DNA from: Acidobacteriota bacterium
GTDB taxonomy: Bacteria > Acidobacteriota > Terriglobia > Bryobacterales > Bryobacteraceae
Length of the DNA stretch: 40,050 nt
Direction of reading: 5' to 3'
NCBI GenBank assembly: GCA_026394055.1
Contig: JAPKYZ010000081.1
Span: forward strand, 1-40,050
Made by a program: the position numbers and the translations under genes. Below the pieces are notes generated by a model. The model made no database searches and was not told where the DNA came from. It saw nothing but the letters and a program-made list of their open reading frames with translations. Positions 15,148 through 24,030 of the stretch are shown in pieces (position 1 is the stretch's first letter; each line of letters begins with the position of its first letter).

Positions 15148-18100
15148 ATGCTCCGCTCGCTTCGCCGATCCATTGTCATCCTGCTGTCCTGCGCTGCCTT
15201 TGCGGCACCGGATCCAAAGCTCTACCAGTCGCTGAAGTACCGCTTGGTCGGGCCCTTCCGCGGTGGCCGCGTGACGGCGGTGGCGGGCGTCACTTCGCAA
15301 CCCAACACCTACTACTTTGGGGCCACCGGCGGCGGTGTGTTCAAGACCACCGATGGCGGCTTCAACTGGGAGCCCATCACCGATGGCCAGATCGGCACCG
15401 GATCAGTGGGTGCGGTCAGCGTTTGTGAAGCGGACCCGAACGTCATCTACGCCGGGATGGGCGAAGTGCCGATCCGGGGCAATGTCTCGCATGGCGATGG
15501 CGTCTACAAGTCCACCGACGCCGGACGCACCTGGACGCGTGCGGGCTTGGGCGACACGCGCCACATCGGCCGCATCCGTATCCATCCCAAGAACTGTGAC
15601 ATCGCCTACGCGGGCGTCTTGGGCCACATCTTTGGACCCAGTAAGGAGCGCGGCGTCTATCGCACCCGCGACGGCGGCAAGACCTGGCAGCAGGTGGGCC
15701 CGGTCCGCAATGACCGGACCGGCGTGATCGATCTCGCCATGGACCCGGGCAACGCCAACGTGCTCTATGCCGGTTACTGGGAAGTGAAGCGCACGCCGTG
15801 GAGCCTGGAATCCGGTGGCGCGGGCGGCGGCATCTTCAAGAGCGTCAATGGCGGCGATACCTGGACCGAGCTCACCCGCAATCCCGGCGGCCCCAAAGGC
15901 ATCGTCGGCAAGATCGGCTTGACCGTTTCGCCCGTCAATCCGGACCGCGTTTGGGCGTTGATCGAGGCCGAAGACGGCGGGGTGTTCCGCTCTGAAAATG
16001 GCGGCAAGACCTGGACCCGCGTCAATGAAGACCGTAACCTGCGCCAGCGCGCCTGGTACTACTCGCGCATCTACGCCGATCCGCTGATTGCCGATCGCGT
16101 CTATGTGCTGAACGTGCAGTTCTGGCGGTCCAATGATGGCGGCAAGACGTTCGAAGGTATTCAGACGCCGCATGGCGACAACCACGACCTCTGGATCGCT
16201 CCCAACGATTCGCAACGCCTGATTGAAGGCAACGACGGTGGCGCCAATGTTTCGGGCAACGGCGGCAAGGCCTGGACCTCGCTCTACAATCAGCCCACCT
16301 CGCAGTTCTACCGCGTCTTGACCGACAACGAGTGGCCCTACAACATCTACGGCGCGCAGCAGGACAACACTACGGTGCGCATTGCCAGCCGGACGCTCGA
16401 TGCCGGTATCGATGAGCGCGCTTGGCATGCAGCGGGCGGTGGCGAATCCGGCTGGATGGCGCCGCACCCCAAGGACGCGAACGTGATCTTCGCCGGTAGC
16501 TATGGCGGCTTGCTCACCCGCTATGACCACCGCACGCGGCAAGTCCGCAATGTCACCGTGTGGCCGGACAACCCGATGGGCTATGGCGCCGAAGGCATGC
16601 GCTACCGGTTCCAGTGGAACTTCCCCATTCTGTTTTCGCCGCATGATTCCAACTTGCTCTATGCGGGCGGCAATCGCCTGTTTGCGAGCACCAACGAAGG
16701 GCAGAGCTGGAAGCCGATCTCGCCCGATCTGACGCGAGACGACAAGTCGAAACAAGGCTCCAGCGGCGGACCGATCACCAAGGACAACACCGGTGTCGAA
16801 TACTACTGCACCATCTTCACGGTGGCCGAATCATTGCGCACGAAGGGCGTCATCTGGACCGGGTCCGATGATGGCTTGGTTTATGTGACACGCGATGGCG
16901 GCCAGAAGTGGGACAACGTCACGCCGCCCAAGGAGATGATGCCGGAGTGGATCCAGATCAACTCGATTGAGTCCTCGCCGCACGACCCCGGCACCGCCTA
17001 TGTCGCCGCCACCATGTACAAGCACGACGACTTCCAGCCCTATCTCTACAAGACGTCGGACTACGGCAAGACCTGGAAGAAGATTGTTTCGGGCATTCCC
17101 GCCACGACCTTCACGCGCGTCATCCGGGAGGACCCGGCTCGCCGTGGCCTGCTGTTCGCGGGTACGGAGACCGGCCTCTATGTCTCGTTCAACGATGGCG
17201 ACGCCTGGCAGCCGCTGCAGTTGAATCTGCCCACGGTGCCGATCACGGACCTGACGTTCCAGGCTCGCGAGAAGGATCTGGTTGTCGCCACGCAAGGCCG
17301 CGCCTTCTGGGTGCTGGACGACCTGCCGTTGCTGCATCAGTTGACCGATGACCTTTCAGCAAAAGAGCTGCACGTGTTCGCGCCCAAAGACGCTTACCGT
17401 CTGCCCGCCGTCGGCTTCAGCGAAGGCCGCGCCAGTGGACCGGTGGGCCAGAATCCCGCACCCGGCGCTGCTGTTCAGTTCTGGTTGAAGACGAAACCCA
17501 AGGACGACGTGAAGCTCGAGTTCCTGGATAGCACCGGTAAGGTGATCCGCGACGACAAGATGAAGGCGGAAGCGGGCGTGAACCGCTACGTTTGGGACCT
17601 GCGCTACGCCGACGCCAAGACGTTCCCGGGCTTGATCATGTGGGCGGGCAACGTCCGCGGACCCCGCGTGATGCCCGGCACCTATCAGGTTCGAGTCACC
17701 GCTGCGGGTGCGACGCAGACCCAAAGCCTGACCGTGAAGAAGGACCCGCGCGTCACCACCACGCCCGCCGAGTATCAGCGGCAACTCGAACTCAGCCTCC
17801 AGCTCCGCGACAAGTTGAGCGACACGCACCAGGCGATTCTGGATATCCGCGACATCCGCAAACAGCTCGACGGCGTAACGGAACGCTGGAAGGATGCGGC
17901 GGAGGGCAAGAAGGTGGTGGAAGCGGCCAAGGCTCTCAACGAGAAACTGACGGCGATTGAGCAGGAGCTTTATCAGACCAAGAACCGCTCCAACCAGGAC
18001 CCGCTGAACTACCCCATCAAGCTGAACAACAAGCTGGCCGCTCTACTGGGTGTGGTCCAAAGCGCCGACGCCGCGCCGACGGACCAGTCCCGGATGCTGC

Positions 18101-18228
18101 AGGAAGAATTGAGCACGGCCATCAACGCGCAGATCGGCAAACTCGCCACGGTGAAAAAGGACGAAGTGCCGGCCTTCAACAAGCTGGTACGGGACGCCAA
18201 CTTACCGGCGATTGAGGTGAAGAAGTAG
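15148..18228 (+). CDS. Secreted sortilin/VPS10-like beta-propeller protein
   Basis: 1026 aa. A signal peptide (SIVILLSCAAFAA) is followed by many BNR/Asp-box repeats of the form S/T-x-D-x-G-x-x-W (FKTTDGGFNWEP, YKSTDAGRTWTR, YRTRDGGKTWQQ, FKSVNGGDTWTE, FRSENGGKTWTR), which build one or two large propellers to about residue 730. An Ig/FlgD-like segment (VNRYVWDLRYADAKTFPG) and a helical C-terminal region follow. These proteins are abundant in Acidobacteria and are annotated as glycosyl hydrolases or sortilin-like, but no sialidase catalytic set is evident, so enzymatic activity is uncertain. TACATT (15136-15141) lies six bases before the ATG, suggesting a leaderless transcript. Confidence 0.88.
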   Translation: MLRSLRRSIVILLSCAAFAAPDPKLYQSLKYRLVGPFRGGRVTAVAGVTSQPNTYYFGATGGGVFKTTDGGFNWEPITDGQIGTGSVGAVSVCEADPNVIYAGMGEVPIRGNVSHGDGVYKSTDAGRTWTRAGLGDTRHIGRIRIHPKNCDIAYAGVLGHIFGPSKERGVYRTRDGGKTWQQVGPVRNDRTGVIDLAMDPGNANVLYAGYWEVKRTPWSLESGGAGGGIFKSVNGGDTWTELTRNPGGPKGIVGKIGLTVSPVNPDRVWALIEAEDGGVFRSENGGKTWTRVNEDRNLRQRAWYYSRIYADPLIADRVYVLNVQFWRSNDGGKTFEGIQTPHGDNHDLWIAPNDSQRLIEGNDGGANVSGNGGKAWTSLYNQPTSQFYRVLTDNEWPYNIYGAQQDNTTVRIASRTLDAGIDERAWHAAGGGESGWMAPHPKDANVIFAGSYGGLLTRYDHRTRQVRNVTVWPDNPMGYGAEGMRYRFQWNFPILFSPHDSNLLYAGGNRLFASTNEGQSWKPISPDLTRDDKSKQGSSGGPITKDNTGVEYYCTIFTVAESLRTKGVIWTGSDDGLVYVTRDGGQKWDNVTPPKEMMPEWIQINSIESSPHDPGTAYVAATMYKHDDFQPYLYKTSDYGKTWKKIVSGIPATTFTRVIREDPARRGLLFAGTETGLYVSFNDGDAWQPLQLNLPTVPITDLTFQAREKDLVVATQGRAFWVLDDLPLLHQLTDDLSAKELHVFAPKDAYRLPAVGFSEGRASGPVGQNPAPGAAVQFWLKTKPKDDVKLEFLDSTGKVIRDDKMKAEAGVNRYVWDLRYADAKTFPGLIMWAGNVRGPRVMPGTYQVRVTAAGATQTQSLTVKKDPRVTTTPAEYQRQLELSLQLRDKLSDTHQAILDIRDIRKQLDGVTERWKDAAEGKKVVEAAKALNEKLTAIEQELYQTKNRSNQDPLNYPIKLNNKLAALLGVVQSADAAPTDQSRMLQEELSTAINAQIGKLATVKKDEVPAFNKLVRDANLPAIEVKK

Positions 18229-18233
18229 GCGCG

Positions 18234-18386
18234 CTACACCTCGCCTGGAGCCGGTGGCGGATCATCCGGGAGAACGAAGTCTTCACCGATCGGATTCTCC
18301 CGGAAGAAATCGAAATATCCTGCTGGCCACCCCAGCTCTATTGGAGTAGCACCGACGCGTGTAAGGGAATCTTCGGGCGCAGTCAT
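18234..18386 (-). CDS. Small hypothetical protein (50 aa)
   Basis: A short open frame from the ATG at 18386, reading MTAPEDSLTRVGATP and continuing with ELGWPAGYFDFFREN and a Pro/Asp-rich acidic end. The GWP-GYF motif followed by an acidic, proline-rich tail resembles the C-terminal tails of small antitoxin-like proteins, so it may be a remnant or a short stand-alone member. It fills an otherwise empty gap between the convergent propeller gene and trxB. No Shine-Dalgarno site or -10 element is evident, which lowers confidence. Confidence 0.42.
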   Translation of the reverse strand: MTAPEDSLTRVGATPIELGWPAGYFDFFRENPIGEDFVLPDDPPPAPGEV

Positions 18387-18447
18387 ACTTCAAACGCTCT
18401 CGCAAAGGCCCGCTTCTGCTAGTCGCGGCTGGGTGTGAAGCGTGCTC

Positions 18448-19371
18448 CTAGTGGCCTTCTGCTTCGAGAAACCGCTCCACCTCAATCGCCGCCATGCAAC
18501 CCGCCCCGGCGGCGGTGATGGCTTGGCGGTAGGTGCGGTCCTGAACGTCGCCCGCGTGGAAGACTCCGGTGATGTTGGTGCGGGCGCCGCCGTGAGAGAT
18601 GATGTAGCCGTCTTCGTCCAAGTCCAGTTGGCCGACAAAGGGCTTGGTGTTGGGGATGTGGCCGATGGCGACAAAGAAGCCCGCCACGTCCTGCCGCCAG
18701 ACTTCGCCCGAGACCACGTTCCGCAGCGTGACGCCGTTGACGGTGTTGGCCTCAACGTCGTGCACTTCCTGGACTACGGTGTTGGGTAGCCACTTGATCT
18801 TGGGGTTGGCCTTCGCCCGGTCCAGCATGATCTTCGAGGCGCGGAAATGCTCGCTGCGATGGATCAGGGTGACTTCGCTGGCGAACCGGGTGAGGAAGTT
18901 GGCTTCCTCCATGGCGGAATCGCCGCCGCCGACCACGATCACCTTCTCGCCGCGATAGAATGCGCCGTCGCAGGTGGCACAGCTCGATACGCCATGGCCC
19001 ACCAGCTTCTTCTCGCTATCGAGGCCCAACCAACGGGCGGAGGCGCCGCTGGCCACAATCAGCGTGCGGGTCTCCTGCCATTCGCCGTCAATCGAGATAC
19101 GGAACGGGCGCTTGGAGAGGTCAGCTTCGACGACCGTGCCCCACCGGTACTCAGCGCCGAACCGCTCGGCCTGCTTCTTCATGTTCTGGACCAGCTCCGG
19201 TCCCATGATGCCTTCCGGGAAGCCGGGGAAGTTCTCCACTTCGGTGGTGATGGAGAGCTGGCCACCGGGTTCATGACCTTCGAGAACCAACGGCTTCAGC
19301 CCGGCGCGCGCCGTGTAAATAGCCGCGGTGTTTCCGGCGCAGCCTGATCCCAGAATGACGACATTGTGCAC
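18448..19371 (-). CDS. trxB: Thioredoxin reductase
   Basis: 307 aa, normal length. FAD-binding GSGCAG at 8-13, redox pair CATC at 131-134, NADPH-binding GGGDSAMEEA at 148-157, and the final FAD motif HAGDVQD. It moves electrons from NADPH via FAD to thioredoxin in the cytoplasm. The first motif has Cys where most family members have Pro (GSGPAG), a mild variation. It is followed on the same strand by nothing obviously linked; no thioredoxin gene is in the window. Confidence 0.94.
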   Translation of the reverse strand: MHNVVILGSGCAGNTAAIYTARAGLKPLVLEGHEPGGQLSITTEVENFPGFPEGIMGPELVQNMKKQAERFGAEYRWGTVVEADLSKRPFRISIDGEWQETRTLIVASGASARWLGLDSEKKLVGHGVSSCATCDGAFYRGEKVIVVGGGDSAMEEANFLTRFASEVTLIHRSEHFRASKIMLDRAKANPKIKWLPNTVVQEVHDVEANTVNGVTLRNVVSGEVWRQDVAGFFVAIGHIPNTKPFVGQLDLDEDGYIISHGGARTNITGVFHAGDVQDRTYRQAITAAGAGCMAAIEVERFLEAEGH

Positions 19372-19410
19372 AATTCCAGCGTATCGCGACTTGCCGCCAA
19401 AGGGGTCAAT

Positions 19411-19812
19411 CTAGATGATCGTGCGCGGTGCGGGCCGGTCCGGCTGCGTGCACCACAGCACCCACCAGATCAAGACCGCCTGCACCGGCAGCCGCACCCA
19501 CAGCACCCACTGCGGCACCGGCTGCGTGCCCAACGGGATCTGGTTGAGAGCCATATGGACGTTGGCCGGGAACACGGCAATCAATAACGCCACCAGCCAC
19601 CAGGCCGCATAGCGGCGCAGGGCCGGAATCAACAGACCGATGCCTCCCACAATCTCCGCGACGCCACTTAGGTAGACCAGCTCCAAGTGCCAGGGCAGGT
19701 AGGGCGGCATGATCTTCAGGTAGGCCGGGGTGCTCGAGAAGTGGGCATAGCCCGCAAAGGTGTAGGCGAGCGCCGCCAGCACCAGCAGTATTCGGCGAAT
19801 CCAGAAGATCAC
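19411..19812 (-). CDS. DoxX-family membrane protein
   Basis: 133 aa with four predicted membrane helices (LLVLAALAYTFAGYAHF, LVYLSGVAEIVGGIGLLIPAL, AAWWLVALLIAVFPANVHMAL, VPQWVLWVRLPVQAVLIWWVLW). The pattern Y-x-F-A-G-x-x-H-F and the SGVAEIVGGIGLL helix match DoxX/DoxD-like proteins. The start is GTG at 19812, with TACAGT (minus strand) five bases upstream. Role unknown; relatives are linked to redox or sulfur metabolism in some organisms. It lies 39 bases upstream of trxB on the same strand. Confidence 0.8.
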   Translation of the reverse strand: MIFWIRRILLVLAALAYTFAGYAHFSSTPAYLKIMPPYLPWHLELVYLSGVAEIVGGIGLLIPALRRYAAWWLVALLIAVFPANVHMALNQIPLGTQPVPQWVLWVRLPVQAVLIWWVLWCTQPDRPAPRTII

Positions 19813-19845
19813 ACCCTACTGTAGGTGATCTGGCCAGCGCTCGGA

Positions 19846-20370
19846 TTACTTCGACCAGGGCGGCGTGACGCCCACCATGCGCGCATAAGCGATCATCTGG
19901 CCCATGTGCTCATGGCTATGGACCAGGATGCGGAGGAAGACGGCGTCGGAGGTGGTGTCCTTGCCCAGAAACTTGATCCTCTTGCTGCGATCCACTGCCG
20001 GGTAGACCTGCTTCACTGCCTTGGCCGAGCGGTCCAGCCACGCCAGCACGTCAGCCTTCGCGGTGATCTTCTTCTCAAAGTCCGGCCGAATCGCGGGCGT
20101 ATCGTCAGGAATCTTGCCCCCGGCCTGGTCGAGCAAGTAGAAGTTGCCGAGCGCGACGTGCATCAGCACGTCGCTCACCGACCGGACACCCGGCGCGGGC
20201 CGCCACGAGTACTTGTCCGCCGGAATGGCCTCCGCCAGCTCCTTGATCTGACGGGAGGCCAGCGAAAACTCCGCCATCCATCCCAGCCCGATCTCGGGAT
20301 ACTGCGCCCTCGCGCTAGCTGCCGCCACCAGCACGAGCGCGCCAATTTGAGCTAACCTTCGCGTCTGCAT
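19846..20370 (-). CDS. Secreted DinB-like protein
   Basis: 174 aa from the ATG at 20370. The signal peptide (RRLAQIGALVLVAAASARAQ) precedes a DinB bundle: EIGLGWMAEFSLASRQIKELAEAI, VSDVLMHVALGNFYLLD, and HSHEHMGQMIAYARMVG. His in LMHVA and the two His of HSHEHMGQ are in place for the metal site. The start at 20370 is chosen because it begins the signal peptide and TTCAAT (minus strand, 20382-20377) lies six bases upstream; a further in-frame extension to 20460 would add an unrelated 30 residues. It is a distant relative of the DinB gene at 2193-2723. Confidence 0.83.
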   Translation of the reverse strand: MQTRRLAQIGALVLVAAASARAQYPEIGLGWMAEFSLASRQIKELAEAIPADKYSWRPAPGVRSVSDVLMHVALGNFYLLDQAGGKIPDDTPAIRPDFEKKITAKADVLAWLDRSAKAVKQVYPAVDRSKRIKFLGKDTTSDAVFLRILVHSHEHMGQMIAYARMVGVTPPWSK

Positions 20371-20422
20371 GCCCCTATTGAAGCATGCCGAAACGACTGG
20401 AGAATCGCCGTACTGGTCAACC

Positions 20423-20713
20423 TCAGCGCTCGCTGACCATCCGCTCCCGCAGGATCTCATTGATCCGGACCAGATGTCCTTCGCCCTTTGACTTCAGCCA
20501 ATCTAGCACTTCGTTATCAATGCGAAGCGAGATCTGCGTCTTGAGTGGCCGATAGTACTTGCCGATGGACGCACCGGCCCAATAGCTGGGCGGTAACTGC
20601 GGAGCCTCCGCGTCTTTGTCCAGCGAACGGTCCCGCTTCCGGTACGCTTGCTTTGTTGCTGGGCTGATCTGCAGCTTCTTATCGGAACTGGTCGTGGTAG
20701 ATGCCTTCTTCAT
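20423..20713 (-). CDS. brnA: BrnA-type antitoxin
   Basis: 96 aa. The C-terminal half is the BrnA ribbon-helix-helix domain (KTQISLRIDNEVLDWLKSKGEGHLVRINEILRERM), preceded by a basic, flexible N-terminal part. BrnA binds and neutralises the RNase BrnT and represses the operon. The start overlaps the end of brnT by 35 bases, the usual arrangement. The ATG at 20713 is preferred to the TTG at 20719. A second brnA-like gene lies at 39417-39761. Confidence 0.9.
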   Translation of the reverse strand: MKKASTTTSSDKKLQISPATKQAYRKRDRSLDKDAEAPQLPPSYWAGASIGKYYRPLKTQISLRIDNEVLDWLKSKGEGHLVRINEILRERMVSER

Positions 20714-20963
20714 ACTCAACTGCCTTTCGCGCTGAAATGATGCGGATCAGGTCCGAAGCGGGCTCAACAAACACAACCAGCAGCAGCGCCAGCTTGCGGG
20801 TCATGCCAATGATCTGGAAGCGCTGCTCGCCCGCATCCTCAATGTAGTAGTTGTCGCCCACCACATGGTTGGGGTCATCGAAAATCTCTGCCGCGGTTGT
20901 GAAAGAGACCCCGTGGAGCTTCTGGTTCTTCCTGGCTTTGGCCGGATCCCAGGTGAATCTCAT
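20679..20963 (-). CDS. brnT: BrnT-type RNase toxin
   Basis: 94 aa, full length. Typical opening MRFTWDPAKARKNQKLHGVSF, then AAEIFDDPNHV, and the conserved end IRIISARKAVEYEEGIYH. BrnT is a RelE-like fold endoribonuclease that halts translation until bound by BrnA. This is the only toxin-antitoxin pair in the window where both partners appear intact. The upstream 60 bases (about 20964-21000) are AT-rich and probably hold the self-repressed promoter. Confidence 0.92.
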   Translation of the reverse strand: MRFTWDPAKARKNQKLHGVSFTTAAEIFDDPNHVVGDNYYIEDAGEQRFQIIGMTRKLALLLVVFVEPASDLIRIISARKAVEYEEGIYHDQFR

Positions 20964-21040
20964 TTCTGTATCACATTATCGTATAACTATCACCATCGAA
21001 ACCCCCCGCGGGCCGGGCACGGCAAAAAACACTTGCATCC

Positions 21041-21066
21041 CTAGCGTTCTACATGTAGAGTTCTAG
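21041..21066 (+). promoter_or_regulatory. Palindromic operator and promoter of the PadR-permease operon
   Basis: A perfect 12-base palindrome (TCTACATGTAGA, 21048-21059) is flanked at three bases on each side by CTAG (21041-21044 and 21063-21066), giving a 26-base symmetric element ending two bases before the PadR start. A promoter TTGCAT (21033-21038), 17 bases, TAGAGT (21056-21061) overlaps it, so a bound repressor would block transcription. The predicted start site is at the ATG (leaderless). Autorepression by PadR is the natural reading. Confidence 0.65.
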
Positions 21067-21068
21067 GT

Positions 21069-21401
21069 ATGGCATCTGGCCGCGCGGATTCGTTGCAAGG
21101 GGCGCTCTCCCTGCTGGTCTTGAAGACCTTGGCTTTGGGCGAAATGCATGGGTATGCGATCACGCAGCATATCCAGCGGGCTTCGCAGGAGGCGCTGCGG
21201 GTGGAAGAAGGGTCGCTGTACCCTGCCCTGCACCGCATGGAGCAGACGGGCTGGATTCAGAGCCAGTGGAAGTTGACCGAAACCAACCGCCGCGCGCGCT
21301 TCTATTCGCTGACCGATGAAGGCCGCCGCCAACTCGCGGCCGAAGAGCAGAACTGGGCACGTCTGACCTCGGCGGTGGCCCAAGTGCTGGCCTGGAGCTA
21401 A
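21069..21401 (+). CDS. PadR-family transcriptional regulator
   Basis: 110 aa. PadR winged helix: LSLLVLKTLALGEMHGYAITQHIQ, EEGSLYPALHRMEQTGWI, then RRARFYSLTDEGRRQLAAE. This short form matches the acidobacterial PadR group that sits before ADOP permeases. It most likely represses its own operon through the palindrome just upstream. The permease starts four bases after its stop codon, so the two are one transcript. The inducer is unknown. Confidence 0.92.
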   Translation: MASGRADSLQGALSLLVLKTLALGEMHGYAITQHIQRASQEALRVEEGSLYPALHRMEQTGWIQSQWKLTETNRRARFYSLTDEGRRQLAAEEQNWARLTSAVAQVLAWS

Positions 21402-21405
21402 CCCG

Positions 21406-23991
21406 ATGGGACTTTTCAGCAAACTTCGCAACACGCTGGGCGGCGGGGACCAGGTGGCCGATGACGTCCAGGCCGAGATGCAGTTCCACCTGGAGCAGAC
21501 GGCCGCCGATCTGATGGCGTCCGGGATGGCTCCAGCTGAGGCCCGGCGCGAGGCCCGGCGGCGGTTTGGAGCCGTGACGCGCCTACAAGATGAGGCCCGT
21601 GACGCCGACATGATCCAGTGGCTGGAAGGGTGGGTGCGCGATCTCCGCTTGGCCGCCCGCAGCCTGCGCCGCCGGCCCGGCATGACCGTGACCGCGGTGG
21701 CGTCGCTCGCCATCGGCCTCGGCGCCACGGCGGCGATCTTCACGATTGTCGACGCGGTGTTGCTGAAACCGCTGCCTTTGCCAGAGCCCGAACGTCTGGT
21801 CGTCATCCGCGAGTTCCGCAATGGCCAGGGAGCTGGAGGGAATCCTCAGCGCCTGAAGGATTGGGCGGCCATGGTGCCGGCCTTTCAAGCCACCACGGGG
21901 TTCTACGAGGAGACCTTGATTCGCCGCGGCGCACGAGGACCCGAGAAGGTCAGCGTCTTGCGGACCTTCGGCCAGTTTCTCGCCGTGCTGGGAGTGCCGC
22001 CCACCGAGGGCCGGCCTTTCACCCCGGCCGAAGAGACGCAGGGTGCTCCGGTGGCAGTCTTGTCGCATCGCTTCTGGAGCACGCGCCTCAACGCCGACCC
22101 CGCCATCCTGGGCAAAACCCTGGCGCTGAATAGCGCCACCCTCACCGTGATCGGCGTGCTGCCACCGTCTGTCCAGTATCCGGAAGAGCTGGAAGTGATC
22201 ACTCCGGCCACGCCTGAGATGCAGAAAACGTCACGCCGGGCAGGCTTTCTAGCTGGCCTTTCGCGGCTGAAGCCCAGCGTCACGTTGGCGGAGGCACAAG
22301 GTCAGGTGAACACGGTCGCTGCCGCTTTGGCCGCGCAATACCCGGACACCGACAAGAACCGGAGCGCACGATTGGTCCCGTTCATCGAAGATCAGGTGGA
22401 GGACGCCAGACCCGCGTTGCTGTTGCTGCTCGCCACAGTGGCCAGCGTGCTTCTGATCGCCTGCGTGAACGTATCCGGCCTCTTGCTCGCGCGTGGCGCA
22501 GAGCGTAACCGGGAGTCGTCCATCCGTGTTTCGCTGGGCGCCGGCCGCGGCAGCCTGATTCGCCTCCAACTGGCGGAGAGCCTGATGCTGGCCCTGATGG
22601 GGGGAACTCTCGGAATTGCGTTGGCTTTGGTGGGGGTGGATGCCCTGAAAGCTCTGCTACCGGCGGGTACGCTGCACCGCCTGGAAAGCGCCGCCGTGGA
22701 TGCCCGGGTGGTGGGCTTCATGGCCGGTCTCGTGCTGATCTCGGCCCTGGTGGCGGGGTTGGCGCCCGCCCTCAGGCTGTCTCGCGTCCAACTCTCGGCC
22801 GGCCGCGTCACCAAGACTCGCAGCAGCCGCCATTTGCGGACCGCGTTGGTGGTGGGTCAGGTGATGCTGTCGACGGTGCTGGTGGTGGGGTCGGCATTGC
22901 TGGCGCGGAGCTTGTTTGAGATGAAGGCGGCACCGCTCGGGTTCAATCCGCAGCGGCTGACGATTGTCGAAATCGACTTTCCGTGGGACACCGAGAAAGT
23001 CCGGCTGGACCAGTTCACCCAACAGGCGCTGGATGCTTTCCGCGCCATCCCGGGCGTCAGTGCCGCTTCGGTGACGGATCGCCTGCCGACGCAGGGCGGC
23101 TCCCAATCCGGGCCCATCCTCGTCGCCGGCCGGACGCTGCCGCCGGAGCTGGCGGAGCGGTCAGTCTCGATGCGAGGGGCAAGTCCTGAGTATCTGGCCA
23201 CCATCGGCGCGACGCTGAAAGCGGGCCAATGGCTGACCCCGCGCGCGCCCAACGGACCTCGGGAGGCGATCGTCAATGAAACGCTGGCCCGGTTGTACTT
23301 TCCCGACGGGCGCGTGCTGGGCAGCGAAATTGCCTTCCAGCGCGGCGGCAAAGCAGTTCCCTACCGCATCGTTGGCATTATGGGCGACCTCCGGCAAAGC
23401 CTCACCAATCGCGAACCGGCGGCGGAGGCCTTTCTCCCGATGAGCGATGTCTTCTGGCCGATGCTGCGCTTTGCGCTGCGTTCCGACAACAGCAACCTGG
23501 CCCGGCCCATCCGCGAGGTGGTGGCGCAGTTCTCGCCGGACACGATCATCGACAAGATCTCCACCATGGATGCGGAGCTGGACAAAGCGGCTTCGTCACC
23601 ATCGGTGATCACCTACCTGCTGGCGGGCTTTGCCGCGGTGGCGTTGCTGCTGGCGGCGATTGGCCTGTTCGGCATTATCGCGGGGGAGGTGGCGGAGCGC
23701 ACCAAGGAGATCGGGATCCGGCTGGCCTTGGGTGCCGAACCGGCGCGGGTGCAACGGCAGGTCCTGCGGCGCGGGCTGCAAGTGGCGGCGATCGGCCTCG
23801 CCGGGGGCTTGGTGGCGGCGTTGGCCACCAGCCGCCTGCTGGAATCGATGCTCTATGGCGTCACTTCGCGGGACGGGGTCTCGCTGGCGGCCACGGTGTT
23901 GGTGCTGCTGGTGGTGGCCGCCTTCGCCAGCTGGATCCCGGCGCGCCGTGCATCGCGGGTGGACCCCACGGTTGCGCTTCGCTCTGAGTAG
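21406..23991 (+). CDS. ADOP-type (MacB-like) ABC transporter permease
   Basis: 861 aa. A cytoplasmic N-terminal section (AEMQFHLEQTAADLMASGM, then EARRRFGAVTRLQDEARD) typical of acidobacterial orphan permeases precedes two MacB/FtsX modules, each with a helix, a periplasmic MacB_PCD-like domain and a three-helix FtsX block (ATVASVLLIACVNVSGLLLARGAERNRESSIRVSLGAGRG near 340-380 and LAAIGLFGIIAGEVAERTKEIGIRLALGAEP near 745-780). No ATPase is encoded alongside, which fits the 'orphan' label. The role is unknown; relatives couple cytoplasmic ATP hydrolysis to periplasmic or efflux functions. It is co-transcribed with padR. Confidence 0.92.
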   Translation: MGLFSKLRNTLGGGDQVADDVQAEMQFHLEQTAADLMASGMAPAEARREARRRFGAVTRLQDEARDADMIQWLEGWVRDLRLAARSLRRRPGMTVTAVASLAIGLGATAAIFTIVDAVLLKPLPLPEPERLVVIREFRNGQGAGGNPQRLKDWAAMVPAFQATTGFYEETLIRRGARGPEKVSVLRTFGQFLAVLGVPPTEGRPFTPAEETQGAPVAVLSHRFWSTRLNADPAILGKTLALNSATLTVIGVLPPSVQYPEELEVITPATPEMQKTSRRAGFLAGLSRLKPSVTLAEAQGQVNTVAAALAAQYPDTDKNRSARLVPFIEDQVEDARPALLLLLATVASVLLIACVNVSGLLLARGAERNRESSIRVSLGAGRGSLIRLQLAESLMLALMGGTLGIALALVGVDALKALLPAGTLHRLESAAVDARVVGFMAGLVLISALVAGLAPALRLSRVQLSAGRVTKTRSSRHLRTALVVGQVMLSTVLVVGSALLARSLFEMKAAPLGFNPQRLTIVEIDFPWDTEKVRLDQFTQQALDAFRAIPGVSAASVTDRLPTQGGSQSGPILVAGRTLPPELAERSVSMRGASPEYLATIGATLKAGQWLTPRAPNGPREAIVNETLARLYFPDGRVLGSEIAFQRGGKAVPYRIVGIMGDLRQSLTNREPAAEAFLPMSDVFWPMLRFALRSDNSNLARPIREVVAQFSPDTIIDKISTMDAELDKAASSPSVITYLLAGFAAVALLLAAIGLFGIIAGEVAERTKEIGIRLALGAEPARVQRQVLRRGLQVAAIGLAGGLVAALATSRLLESMLYGVTSRDGVSLAATVLVLLVVAAFASWIPARRASRVDPTVALRSE

Positions 23992-24030
23992 CTTGATCGG
24001 GCGGCTCGGGGCGGCGCTAAAATGGGGCTG

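Noticed and set aside
15403..16755. 450-codon open frame on the minus strand inside the propeller gene
   Set aside because: Shadow of a GC-rich coding region; the opposite strand carries clear BNR repeats throughout.
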